Below the pieces are notes generated by a model. That model was not told the origin of the DNA. It did not search any database and worked only from the letters and a program-made list of their open reading frames with translations. 64,000 nt of DNA from Litomosoides sigmodontis (taxonomy: Eukaryota > Nematoda > Chromadorea > Rhabditida > Onchocercidae), in NCBI GenBank assembly GCA_963070105.1, contig OY718803.1:8599823-8663822 (forward strand), given 5' to 3'. Both the position numbers and the translations under genes were made by a program. Numbering within the stretch: the stretch's first letter is position 1; each line of letters starts with the position of its first letter. This document shows, piece by piece, positions 25,342 through 37,356 of this stretch.

Positions 25342-26717
25342 TCACTTTTGCACAATGTTCCTGAGATCAGGTGCTTCAGTGAAGGCATAACCATTAGCCT
25401 TATCACTTAATTTTAGTATATTCAACATGCACTTTTTATTTGTAACATCCAAACCCGCAAAATTTACCAAATCATAATCGCTTATTACTGAACACAGCAT
25501 TTCATTCAATCCTTTATACTGTTTGAGTATTGGTGATTCCTGAAAATTTTCTTTGTGTAAAAAAAAATTTTTTGCATTTATTTGTTACTTTAATATTTTC
25601 GGAAATAATCCACGTGCTGGATGTAAAGTACGGTATACATCTCATGTCTTACTATTCACAAATATTTCTGAACGAGCCAGCTGAAATGAAGTAAAAATTT
25701 TCACAAATACTCACATCAAGTAATTCGACCAACCGCGAAACATCTGGAAGTTGCTCGAAAAACTCGAAGTTGTACGGTAAGTCATTATCTTCCAATAAAT
25801 CTTGTTTCGATAACACGTTAATTTGGGCACATTCGAGGTTTACCATAATGGAAAGTGCACTTAATAATACTGAGATGAATTTACCTGCATCCGAACAATA
25901 TAAGCTATCACTGAGATGAACAGCGACCAGACGGAGACCCCATTTTTCCATCTTAAAGAATTGTTCAAATGTCAGTTTATTATTACAGCCTTTGTCATTG
26001 TAGACAATATGGCATGATTTTTAGGAATGAGTTTAGAAATAATTAAAATTGTGGCTCCCTACAAAAAAAAATACAAGTAGAGATTGATCACAGTATAACT
26101 ACAACCGAGGAAAAGGTACTAGAAAGAGAAACGCCATCTTACGCTATGGATAATAGATGTAACGCAGTCGTCACTATTGTACAACTCAAGCTGCCCTGGG
26201 AAGTCAAAAAGCAAATATCCATCTACATGTGATAACTTCAGTCGCAGCCACTCCATATTCTTCTTCAAAGTTAGCATACAGTACCTAAAAAACATGGATA
26301 AAACATAGCACTTCATTAGAAGCTGAATGAAGTTCGCACGATATGCTTCGAACATATTGCGCGATAAAAGAAAGAAAAGCTAGATTTGCTAAATTTGTGA
26401 ATTTCAGTTCACAAACCGATTAGTTGGAAAAAATTGACTTCTGAACTCCTAACCCACGAGTGCTTACTACGAACTGTATCCAAGTAATATATGAACCTTA
26501 GTGCTCCGTTAGGGCCGAGATTTAACCGACTGACGATATCCTCCACTTTCACCAATTCCCGGATATCAATATCACATTTGTATGGCACATAGTCATTTGC
26601 TGGATCTAAGTTTATGCAAACTACCGGTCGACCAAGCTGCGACAAAATCTGACTCATGCCATCGCAATATGTTGTTTTCCCTGCACCTGGTGCACCAATA
26701 ATGATTTGTCCGAACAT
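25342..26717 (-). CDS. gpn-2: GPN-loop GTPase 2 homolog
   Basis: Four exons (26497-26717, 26143-26284, 25715-25951, 25342-25539) give 265 residues, shorter than the roughly 310 of the human protein. GPN GTPases help assemble and import RNA polymerase complexes; GPN2 is the least studied of the three. Visible motifs: P-loop GAPGAGKTT at residues 8-16, NLDPAND, the defining Gly-Pro-Asn of the GPN loop in LGPNGALR, the G3 motif DFPGQLE, HLSDSLYC, and the G4 motif SKQD. ATG 26717 is the first Met after an upstream in-frame stop; a TTTTAG about 35 bases further up could accept a spliced leader. It lies about 410 bp downstream of a small gene on the same strand, a spacing typical of nematode operons. 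The C terminus ends soon after the KANGY segment, so the tail is short. Confidence 0.92.
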
Positions 26718-27127
26718 CACTAATTCATCATTTCATGTTTCAAATAGGTAGCGTCCCTAAAAATATTTCATTTAATTTACAAGGAGATCACGGAAAATGA
26801 CCTTGACGACTTCACGGATGCTGAACATGTTAGCTGTTTATATCAATCACCGCGTACTACCGCTTCACGCTTACATCATCCTTGAAAATATTGAAATTTT
26901 TGATGGCTTCTGAACCCTATCTGCTCCATTTTCTCCATTCCCTCTTAATCTTACCGATCTCTCTCATACACTTGCCAAACGATGATTGCTTGCTACTCTC
27001 ATTTTCTGCTTCTGTTTCCGTTTTCTCATCCATTTCGACCAGCAATGTTAACAACCATCCCACCTCCCCCACCCCAAAACCAGAACTCCGAGACAGCGCA
27101 ATGCTACCACCTCGAAAGGCATCCATT

Positions 27128-27540
27128 CTATCGTATTGTTCGAAGTTTCCATACAAATTTCGGGTTCTGTAAGTCGAATTTTTCTTATAGTCACTGTTGG
27201 CAAGTTGCCTTACCTTCCGTAGTTGTAGTGTCATCGGCTGTCGGCAGTACTCCATGGGTGGATGGGATATTTTGAACTTCCAGGTAATGTGCCTGGTAAG
27301 GTGTTGTCGTTTGATCTTATCCAGTGCAGCATGCCTCTCGACGAACATAATTTTTTTTTGCTCAAACTTAGAAGTAGCATTGCTAATTTGATGTGTCATT
27401 TGTGATATCTGCAACAATGCGTGTAATTTGTTTTTCTTTTGATCGGCAAGTAATATTCTTACTTTCTCGTGTGACTTTCTTGTACATTTACCAATTGTTA
27501 TATTTCTTATAAACGACGTATATTTCAGGTGTCTCATCAT
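27128..27540 (-). CDS. Small basic protein of unknown function
   Basis: Two exons, 27214-27540 and 27128-27166, are separated by a 47-nt intron (GTAAGG...TTACAG) and encode 121 residues, ending in TAG. The protein is rich in Lys, Arg, Gln and His, has no clear membrane segment, and its middle is likely helical (from KSHEKVRILLADQKK to about residue 75). Size and basic charge would suit a mitochondrial ribosomal or assembly protein, but I recognise no family and this is only a guess. Without splicing the frame continues to 26917 into lower-quality sequence, so the intron is favoured but not proven. Its start lies 187 bp from that of the divergent Ariadne gene, and gpn-2 follows on the same strand. 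Confidence 0.5.
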
Positions 27541-27727
27541 TGTTTGCTATTTGGTTGTGTGCCGAGGGCAGGTTGTCTGGCAACAAACTACTGCCTAACT
27601 AGAAGAAATAGGACAAGGGAAATTGGTGTGAAAAGATAGCAACAGTTGTACAATTATTCTAGAGCTATTTTGAAAAAATAGTACGGACAGAAAAAGCACT
27701 AAAAATTGAGAGAGAGATTCTATTCGG
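27541..27727. promoter_or_regulatory. Short divergent intergenic region (presumed bidirectional promoter)
   Basis: Only 187 bp separate the ATG of the small minus-strand gene from the ATG of Ariadne-1. Both genes look broadly expressed, so a shared promoter is likely. I saw no convincing TATA box or named motif. Confidence 0.4.
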
Positions 27728-30700
27728 ATGTCGCTGGGAAGTGACGAAGCGATGGATGATGATGATGCATTTTCGGGTGGCTCGGAAAGCGATGCTACAT
27801 CAACGTATAGTGATGATGATGGGATTGTGGTGGATCCACCTGTAATCAAAACGGAACGTGGAACTCATGACAGTGAATCAGCTGATTTTCAGGTGGCTTG
27901 TTGGATTTTGCTTGAATTTTGAGCTGGAAATGGTAAAACATTAGTGGGATGAAAGGATTAAGAGCAGTTTGACTTAAAGATAATTGTGAAGTGTTCAGCC
28001 CTAGAAATACAGTTTTAATAATTGTATAGAATTGTCAAATCTTTTACTGTAAACTATTGCCGCGTGCCAGTGCAAATACATACATGCGCTACACAAACTG
28101 TTCTCAGCGATGGTAACCGTTTTCATCCCATTCATTGATTGTAATGTCTTCAATTTTGTCATATTTTGATTATGATCATTCTAGTAAGACTACAACAAGA
28201 GTCAATGAACTGTTAGATAAACGCTAAATTGGAAAAGAACTTACTAAATCCGAATAACATGAATATAAAGCAGCTGTAAGCAAGTCACTCTACCGCCAAG
28301 GACATTGACAAAGAATTGATCCTATTGATTCAGTCAAGTAGTTTTAGATTAATTTATTTCCAAACAGAACTCTGTTTTTATAAATCATTCCATTCACATT
28401 TAAGAGCATTAAAATAAAAAAATTGTTCATGTAATTTACAGGAATGAATTACTATAGTACTATTTTTTAATGCTCTAAGTTTATGTGATATTATATTGAT
28501 TATTTTCTTTCTTTCTTCTTAAAAAATAGTTTTTTCATGCTCATATTTACTTTGCGATGTTTTTCTCTTTCTTTACTTACAACTGTAAAAGTTGTAGACA
28601 CGACCAAGTTTTTCAGGTTTTCCCCAAGACTTTACTCTCCCCTTATATGCTGCAGCACTTAGACTATTATCTAAAATTTGGCATAATAAGGTGTTCGTCC
28701 GGTCTGATGTAGGAAATGCTGCTGCAACAATGATTTCCCAATGGTTTTTGTTTTTAGTATCGACGATACTTGTGCACTATCTGCTTCAACTGTTTAGGGC
28801 TAACTGGCCTATCCAGTGTTGTGTCTGATAACCTGAATTAAAAAAATTCGAACTGTTATCATATGGCTTCTTTTGAATTTAACAAGTTATTTATGAAATG
28901 TACTGACATATCGTTTATTGAAAAACTTCTTGCAGGTGTTGGACGCTGAAAAAGTGGCTTCGGAAATGAATAAAATCATAGAGGATGTTGCTTCAGTATT
29001 GCGCTTGTCTACAACTATCTGTAGATTACTTTTGCATCATTATAAGTGGAACAAAGAAAGTTTGTTAGAAAGGTATGCCTTCTTTGTTTCAATGGTTATT
29101 ATATTTAATTCAAGATATGTGACCCTTGTAGCTCATTGCATACCTTATGTCCTATGTAATACTTATGCTTAAATAAAATTGCAAGTATGGCTGTGTTTTT
29201 ATTTTGTTGTGATTCCTAACAAATTTAAGGTTTTATGAAAGTACCGATATGGACTCGTTTTTCCTGGAGGCCAACATCATTTCTCCATTTAAAGTGACAC
29301 GTCGCGATGAAGGGCTTGCAGATGTTGTTGATACGTGTGCCATCTGTTGTAATCGTGCCATTTTAACAAGCCTGCAGTGCAGTCATCGCTTCTGTTATCC
29401 GTGTTGGGACTCCTATTTAACAACTAAGGTAGGTAGGTTAAAATTGGAGACATGTAAGACCAAAAATCGGCCTTTTCATCTTTCAGAGATCATGAAAGAA
29501 AGCTAATATAATTCATGTTCAGATTATGGAGGAAGGTAGAGCACATGTTGCTTGTCCACAACACAACTGTCCTATCATAGTTGATGATGAAAAAACTTTG
29601 GTGCTGGTGAAGAGTGAAAATGTGAAGAAGAGATATCGCCGTTTGATAATCAATAGTTTTGTAGAGGTATTTGAAAGTCAAATCAAAGTTCAAAATCATT
29701 TTCTAATGTGCTCATCTGAATTTATTAACTAATATATGGGACAGTATTCTATCGTTTGCTCAAAGCAATTTTAAAGATGCTTCAACATCTCGCTTTTTTT
29801 TCTGTTTCGAAGGGATTGATAGGTTCTTAGTAGCAAGAATTATTTGAATTTTTTCTTATTCATATTCAGTGTAATCGTTTGTTGCGGTGGTGTCCAGCTG
29901 CTGATTGCGGACGTGTTGTTGAAGTTGGACATTTGGAAGCACGTCCTGTAAAATGTACTTGTGGCACAGTTTTTTGTTTCGCATGCGGACACGAGTGGCA
30001 CGAACCTGTAAGTTGTAGACTGCTGAAGCTATGGATTAAGAAATGTAACGACGATAGTGAGACAAGCAACTGGATTTCGGCAAATACCAAAGAATGTCCC
30101 AAATGCCAGGTAAACTCTGCGCGGTTTTGAAACTTTTACTTCAAATTCAGGGTTCATATTTTTTCGCCCTTGATTTGGCCAGTTTTTTCTGATGATATGT
30201 GTCAGCGATTGAGATAAGCGCTACTATCAGCTTATAATCCCACAGCACTGTGTGAACTGTCGAAAATGTAGAATTTTCGAAGGGATGTACAGCAGTTTCG
30301 ACATGTATTGAGGAAGTGAGAAGTTCAGAAGATGTGAAATGCGAATCGCCACTTTGAGATTGTAAGGGGGAAGGAAAGGATATTGTGTAAGTCCTGTTTG
30401 TCAGTACGTTTTCTTCACTTCCAGTGTACCCTCCAATCTGTATTCTAGAATATTACTGGAGCCTGGTTAAAAATTTTAGCTCTTCAAAAGCAGAATTTTC
30501 CTTTTTTAGGTAACAATAGAAAAGGACGGTGGATGCAATCATATGACGTGCAAGAATGTGGCTTGTAAAATGGAATTTTGTTGGATGTGTCTTGGTCCAT
30601 GGGAACCTCACGGAAGTTCGTGGTATTCCTGTAATCGATATGATGATACATTGGCAAAACAAGCACGTGATGCTCAAGAACGAAGTCGTGCAGCACTTCA

Positions 30701-31676
30701 AAGATATTTGCACTATTACAATCGATATATGAATCACCAACAAAGTCTGAAATTGGAGCATAAAGTGAGTGTGAAGAAAGTGCCACCTAAATTGAGGAAT
30801 AAAACAAAAAGACCTACGAGAAAGATGTGATTCTTTATTATGGAGCATGGTAGAAGATCCAAGTTCCAAGTTAATTCCTATGTTGCCTTCGATAAAAGTT
30901 TCGAGATTAAAATTTTTGTGAGTCTACTTCTTTAATTGCAGGCAGTTTTTGGTAATCCTTTTCTCAACGCATGAGGCTTAATTCTAGCTAATTTGTGGTT
31001 ACAACTTATTTGTATGGTGTTTCTTATTTCGCATGATTTTTATTTCTAGCTCTATTCAATTGTAAAGTCCAAAATGGAAGTAATGCAGCAGGCAAATATG
31101 TCATGGATTGAGGTGCAATTTTTACGTAAAGCGGTTGACGTCCTTTCGGAGTGTCGCCGTACGCTGATGTATACATATGCATTTGCTTTTTATCTGCAAA
31201 AAGATAACCAATCAGTAATCTTTGAAGAGAATCAGCGTGATTTGGAGCATGCCACTGAACAGTTGTCAGAGTTTTTAGAAAGAGACTTGGATCATGAAAA
31301 TCTCGTTAGTTTGAAACAAAAGGCAAGTTCTTTTTTGCAGCTCAAGGTCTCGCAAAAGCAGTACGATTTTCAATTGTGAGATTGCGAAAACTTGAGACAA
31401 CTGTACATAGTTCAAATATCAACCGTTTACCAAAGGGAGATATTGTAGAGATTTTTGACTCTAATTTAGAAAGTGATGCACTGTTTTCATAAAGCAGCAT
31501 TAACTGGACCTAGTGCTCATTGTAGTGGTCACATATCTATCGGAAAGAAAATAATTAGTATGGGTTGTTTCTTACAGGTGCAAGATAAATATCGCTACGT
31601 AGAGCAGAGGCGTACGACACTATTAAAACATTGTGCGGAAGGAGTGGAGCATGATTTCTGGAGGTTCACTACTTAG
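27728..31676 (+). CDS. ari-1: Ariadne-1 RBR E3 ubiquitin ligase
   Basis: Eight exons (27728-27892, 28936-29072, 29230-29428, 29523-29666, 29870-30109, 30510-30764, 31050-31322, 31578-31676) encode 503 residues, the family's normal size. RBR ligases pass ubiquitin from an E2 to a cysteine of RING2 and then to substrate; Ariadne enzymes work with neddylated cullin-RING ligases. In order: an acidic Asp/Ser-rich N terminus; a UBA-like region (about 56-101); RING1 beginning TCAICC (C137, C140); an IBR domain from about 216 ([14 protein letters not shown]); RING2 with [10 protein letters not shown], where C304 is the expected catalytic cysteine; and the helical Ariadne domain (about 330-503) ending HDFWRFTT. 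Seven introns are GT-AG except the last, which starts with GC. The start ATG is followed directly by the acidic segment typical of the family. Confidence 0.96.
31323..31577 (+). other. GC-AG intron of ari-1
   Basis: The donor reads AAG|GCAAGT and the acceptor CTTACAG|GTG. Splicing here joins LKQK to VQDKYRY, the junction conserved in Ariadne proteins, with no inserted residues. Confidence 0.85.
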
Positions 31677-33981
31677 ATGTTATGGATGGAACTAGAAATG
31701 ACTTCTGAGCAATGCGTCGTCCCCTTTCTTTTTTCCCCCATATTTCTGTTTCCGTTCCATTTTTGCTTGGTTTCTATGCATTTGTCATGGCGCATTTGCG
31801 AATACCTTAAATTGACGGTAACCAATCGTAGTTCCTGTGTATTTTTTCTGTTTCATCATAATATGTGGTGTTGAATTGAATTTACTTTTTTTCAGAAAAA
31901 TTTTTACAATTCTTTAGTCTTTCTATTGTGTAATCCTTGTGATTTAGGAAAAGCCGCAAACATCTCAGGGAGAGATTCATTTATTTTAATTTTTGACTTG
32001 AAATAATAGTACATACTAGATCTCACGCGATCTTATCAAGAGCTAGGAAAAATTTGGGCTGATTTTTGAAATTCGAAAGTGATAGTAATGTTCTTTCGCG
32101 CTTGATGTTGCATCCTTGTTCTCGTAGTTGGCATGGGCATCTCTAAGGTAGCTTTTACGGGCTTTATTTATCATGGCGTTTCAAGAAAAAAGTTGCATTT
32201 CTGATTGAGGTTGAAGTTTTATTGAATCTTCTTTTCTTAGATTTTAGGGAAATGAGATACTGGTGCGTCACTTCAGTGGTTCAACCTTATGGGTTCAGTA
32301 ATTGTACAATAATTAGATGCTGAATAATCTTGCAATTACAATGGTTTCATTTTGATCTGTGCTATTTTCAATTATGTTAGGTGAAGTTTTTTTTTTCATT
32401 TCAATTGTACCATGGTCTATCTTTCCGCTTTTGGACTAATATTGATTTCTTAGGTTTTGGATTCTGATATTTGAAGTTTTTTGTGATTTGCACTCAAACG
32501 TTCGGTTTCTTGATCTTTGTCCAGTTTTTGGTCTTGTCTCATGCACAGCAATGTAAGCACCTAAAGGATGATGAAACTTTGTTCATTGTTTGACAAACTT
32601 TAGCTAGCAAATATCAGGGATTGTTTTAGATTGTAAATTTTCAGTTCATTTGCGGTGAATATCTCATGATAAGCAGTAGGAGTTCCTTTCATATCTCGGT
32701 GCACCCATCAGTTTTTGTCTTGAGTTTTTGCTTCATAACTTGGTAAATTACTTGGTAATTATAAAGTTTCGGTAAATGAAGGAAGATTCAAATCTAAATT
32801 ACAGTTTTTCCTGCATTTCGGAGTTGTCGATTTGGATATTTCTACCCCTGAAATTTCCCTCCCCTTCTTCCACTCATTTTTCACTCATACTGAAGATTTT
32901 GTTGCTTTTTCTTTCTATTTGTTCCAAAAACATATTACTGGCTGGTTTCGTGCTATGTATTTGCAGATCGTTCATAATTCTCTCGAATAAACATTATTTT
33001 GTAGATTAAATCATTAATCATATGCCATTTACTAATGAAAACACTTCATCTTTTGCAATGTAGCGCTCACGTTTGTCTGATATCTCGTCTCACACGCATA
33101 TTTCACCGTTAACATTTGGTTAGGTTCGATTTCTAGGATTTGCCTCAGAAGATAATGGATAATAATTGAGAATCTTCTTCATTGCCTACGAAATTGTCAT
33201 ATCTCTGCACACTCACTGATTTAAAGATATGCATGAGCATATAGCAAAAGATTAGATAAGTTTCATAGATGGATTGTACAAGAACATAACCCAATATGTC
33301 TTTATAAATTGATAAAGTTAAAAAAGAAAAACAATGAAATTAATCTGAACCAAGTAATGCTGCTATTTATTTCCTACAAAAAAAAAAAGAAACGAAGTTA
33401 AAAAATGAACACGGAATACGCAATATCGGATGGGTGTGCACTTTCGAAAACTAAGTAGAAACGGAATTAATGATGAATTCAACGACCGATATTTGTAAGC
33501 GTTTCATCAGCTAACGGTAATATTTTTTGCAAATTTCCTCACACTCAATTCGTAAACATTCAATAAAGGTAGAATGAGCGGAAAATGTTCAAATTAAAAA
33601 GAAACAAACAAATAAATGATTGAGTAATCAAAAGCCTATAATTACAAGGTTTTGACACAAATGTGTAATAAATATAGGTAATCTGATTTCAATAATTGAG
33701 GAGAAAAAATGCATTTTTTCTCCTCAATTATTCTCTGTCCGTTATCGATCAACATTCTTCATCTCTTCACCAATGCAACCAACCAACCAACCAGCCAACC
33801 ATCCATTCGTCCATAAATCTTGAAAAGCTTCATCTTCAGCTATTCCATTTGCTAACATTTGTTTAAACTTCCTAAACAACCTCTGTTTTGTTTTTTTTTT
33901 CGTTTTTTTTTCCTACTAGTTTTTTATTTTCAGACAATAATTTTAGGTAGAGCAGAGGTGTTTTTACTGAATAAAATTGTC
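31677..33981. other. Intergenic region with ari-1 3' UTR and a perfect palindrome
   Basis: T-rich sequence after the ari-1 stop, without supportable exons. It contains the 42-bp palindrome at 33691-33732 and a CCAACCAACCAACCAGCC run near 33778. Confidence 0.6.
33691..33732. repeat. Perfect 42-bp palindrome
   Basis: Two 21-bp arms meet without a spacer at ATGCAT (33709-33714). The first mismatch is a C:C pair just outside. Confidence 0.97.
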
Positions 33982-34569
33982 ATGCTCAGACAAGCACTAA
34001 TTATCAACAACTTATTTCAACTACTACTCCCATTGCGCACATCATCAATTCAACTAATTTTCATCCTCCTCTTGCTATTTTCATCCGAAACACTCGATGC
34101 AATTAGTGTTTGCACGCAACCTGAAATGGCTTGCGCTGCGCAACTTCACTCTTATCCACTCCTTAGCACCCAACGAAGCAACGAATCTACGATGAGCAAT
34201 TTTCCATTGTACGATGAATTTGTTGCACCCAAACACACATTTGACTTCTCAACGATGGCGAATTTGACGGAGGAACGAATTTGTGACTGCTCAAATGAAC
34301 GAAGCTGCCAGCGCAATGAGGAAAATATTATCAAATTGGATGAAATGATTACGCTTGTGTTTTGCGATCGCGTTGATAATGTATTCAGGCGCTCATGTCG
34401 CGGAGCACGAAGCACCATCCGTATCATTGGTGAAATTCATGAAAGCGGTGAAGCACTAGCAACTGTAGTTGAAACAGTTCTCTTTTGTAAGTGTGAACGA
34501 GGTTATCGGCGCATTCACGTGGAAGCCTGGTTCAATCATTTGTACGCATTCATTTATCAGTGTTTATAA
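33982..34569 (+). CDS. Secreted Cys-rich protein, nematode type, unknown function
   Basis: One uninterrupted frame of 195 codons with TAA stop. ATG 33982 is the first real Met; a TTTTCAG about 50 bases upstream could receive a spliced leader. A hydrophobic stretch (IQLIFILLLLF, about residues 23-33) after a longer N-region looks like a signal peptide or anchor. The mature part has ten cysteines, enough for five disulfides, arranged as C-x6-C, then C-x-C-x6-C, C-x11-C, C-x-C and a final C near the end (YQCL). Two N-glycosylation sequons (NES, NLT) are present. Similar spaced-Cys secreted proteins of unknown role are common in nematodes; I cannot name the family. An exon further upstream is possible but not needed. 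Confidence 0.7.
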   Translation: MLRQALIINNLFQLLLPLRTSSIQLIFILLLLFSSETLDAISVCTQPEMACAAQLHSYPLLSTQRSNESTMSNFPLYDEFVAPKHTFDFSTMANLTEERICDCSNERSCQRNEENIIKLDEMITLVFCDRVDNVFRRSCRGARSTIRIIGEIHESGEALATVVETVLFCKCERGYRRIHVEAWFNHLYAFIYQCL

Positions 34570-36081
34570 GAGAGCACGAGATTCTTTGATCAATCATACA
34601 TTTACTAGCTGAAAGCTAATGCTGCTTGAAATTTATAAGATTAACGTGGAAATGTTTTGTAAACACTTCATAGTTTTTTTTTTTTTTAACATAAGTCAAT
34701 AGCATTTACTTACTAGAAAATTTAATCTCGAAAATTCGTTGATGTTAAAATTTCCAACAGTCATTTTGTGTTATGCTAAATTATAATTAAGCCATAATTG
34801 GAAATGTAAAAGCCGTATTTAATTCGTATTTAATTTAATTTAAGTGTTCATTACCTCTTTTAGCAAAAAAAAGGAAAAATGTGGCAAACTTTTTTGTTTA
34901 AATTCAAATTTTGCAACATTTATCAATGTTTACAACATTAATTAATAACCATGTACTACGTTTTTGCTTAATTTCGATAATGAGTTTTGAGATTTAGGAA
35001 AAAAACCAAAAATTTATTCAACTTCAGCTTTTTTTGAGTGAAATAATTATCCTTAACCAATTATTCCATTTTGCACTTAGTTCAACTTGAGAAAAATTAA
35101 AAGAGCAAAATATAATTATTAATAGCGGAATAGAAATAGTGGTGTAGGAAGTGTAACTCAGAAGACTGAATAGATAACCGAACGATGAACTTTGATTTGG
35201 TAGACGGATCTTCTCGTTTGAGGAACCGATCTGATCACCTCAACATACCTTATTTATGCTTCATCTTTCCTGAAATTTATTTTGATTTATAGAAATTGTA
35301 TCAAATTCAATTTAAAAGTGATGTCAGTGCTTTTAATTTCGTTCATTTCATAATGTATATCACAGAAGAGATGTAAAATTATCTTTCACTTGTTCTGTTC
35401 CACAATAAAGAGTGTATTTTGTAAATTTAATTCTCGGAAAGGTTGAAAGGTTAAGTAAATGAAAAGAAAAAGGCTTTTGGAAGTTGAATGACTGGAAGTG
35501 AAATCAACGAAAAATAAGAACCACTCTTTTTCATTACAACAAATATTTTTTAGCACTAATTAGTGATTATATTAATTTATCACTTAATTAATGACAATGC
35601 AATCGTATCCTTTTCATCAAAAGTAATTTATTCCAAATTAAAAACATTTTAATAACACAATAAATATCTAGGCATAAAAGTTGCTCATTGTTCAAATACT
35701 GGTTGCAGCGATACAAAACCTATAAAAGATTTAGTCTGGTGTGAATTTAAAAGAAAAAAAAAAGGGAATTGTTTTGATTTAAAAATAGAATCCATGCGGC
35801 ACTATGCAATCATAGTTTAAAATTGTAAATTTGCTCAATCGCACAATATCTATGACGCACTTCACAGCTGCTCAGTGAAGAAAAAAAAAAGAGCTCATTG
35901 TTATATTCTTTAAATAAAAATTTTGTGAATTTCGAGAAATTTCGCAATTCATTGAGATAAATTTAGCAGTATCGACGAAGAAATTTATCATCGCTTCCTT
36001 TCACTTTTGTAAATCTTTTCCGATTGTTACTACATTCAGGCGGCAATTCGACGACGCTGAACTGCGATCGTAGCGCCACAC

Positions 36082-36180
36082 TTAGCTTTCCAGAGGGCGC
36101 TATTGATGTTAGCTTTCCAGAGGGCGCTATTGATCGGCACTTCCGGACACGGATTATTGTCCATTGATTATTGTCCATTC
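36082..36180. repeat. Two adjacent short tandem duplications
   Basis: A 27-bp unit (TTAGCTTTCCAGAGGGCGCT...) is duplicated at 36082-36108 and 36109-36134. About 15 bp further, a 14-bp unit (GATTATTGTCCATT) is also duplicated, around 36151-36178. Confidence 0.9.
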
Positions 36181-37158
36181 GATTGGCGCAGCAATTTCAG
36201 TGAAAATGTTGAGCGGTGGAATCAGTCGAATTTCATCGCTATTTGCATTAAAGCACAAAATGAGGCAAATATATCCTCAATTTAGAAGAAATGTATTATT
36301 ATTATTATTGTTCAAATGATCGTGCGTGCTTCCTCATCAAAGGCTCTTCCGAATTTGTTTTAAAGTTTGCAATGCGCAAATGACGCACACCTATTTTATT
36401 AGCTTTCTAAACTGTTCACATCGTGCAATTATCATGAATGAAAGATTTGATGAAGTAATTGAACGTTTGAAAAAAAAAATTGAAAATAATTGAAAAATAA
36501 TCGTCAACATAGAAGCAATGATTCATCATTCCTCGAGAGTGATACAATAGCGGAAAATTTAAAATATGAATCACAATGTATTTTTGAACAGATTGATCTG
36601 AAATTAAAATATAGTTGGAGCCTGAAATAAATAATTCTTTAATTTCATCTAAATTCTTCTTTTGCAATAATGCAGCATGCACACATACACGCAGAGAGAT
36701 TTATTTTTTATAAAATTTGAAAGACTAGAAGTGAGGAAAGATGAGTGACACAAATGCACCTCAAAAGGACTCATTTTGCATTGAGTTGAATTGAACGCTG
36801 TGAAATTGCTGAATGTTAATCGATATTTGAATTTCTGCTAGACTATTAATACTACTAGCTCATTAAGCAAAATTGTAAGATTAATATGCTAATTAATGAC
36901 GAAACTTTTATTTCACCACTTTTACTCCTACATTTCTGTAAACTGTTCCTTTTCGTCTCTTTTTTCATTGCAAATCAGTTAATTATTTCAAATATTTTTT
37001 TTATTGATTTTTAACTATTAATATTGCTTATTTTTGGTCAATTTAAAATTCATTTCACTTCTTTTATGTTGCCGCATTTTCATCCCCTGCAATGATAATT
37101 TCAACCGTAATATTAATACTGCAACAATCAACCTGTTATTTCAGCCAATGAGTTGTTG

Positions 37159-37356
37159 TCAAGAGAAAATGAAATAACGAATTTCATAGTGGCTCAAATC
37201 CACTTCGAAGACCACGCTACTGTGTATTTGATGGCGTAGTGCTTGACGTGCAGTTTGCGTTATACTTTGAGAGATTCCGGTTATTTCCGCTTCATGTTCA
37301 TTTTCCTTTGATGTTACTTTAGTGGATGATGGATGGTTAGTATTTAGTTCTAGCAT
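37159..37356 (-). CDS. Weak candidate exon or small protein
   Basis: A 65-codon minus frame from ATG to stop has balanced, protein-like composition (KENEHEAEITGISQSITQTA; VVFEVDLSHYEIRYFIF). An acceptor-like TGGTAG lies just upstream of the ATG. No family is recognised and no partner exon is certain; a frame at 35963-36178 on the same strand could belong to it. It may equally be chance. Confidence 0.28.
   Translation of the reverse strand: MLELNTNHPSSTKVTSKENEHEAEITGISQSITQTARQALRHQIHSSVVFEVDLSHYEIRYFIFS

Noticed and set aside
26882..27275. Proline-rich plus-strand frames
   Set aside because: Antisense to the small basic gene; no start context or family match.
31677..31874. Hydrophobic plus frame right after the ari-1 stop
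   Set aside because: T-rich 3' UTR; hydrophobic residues come from base composition.
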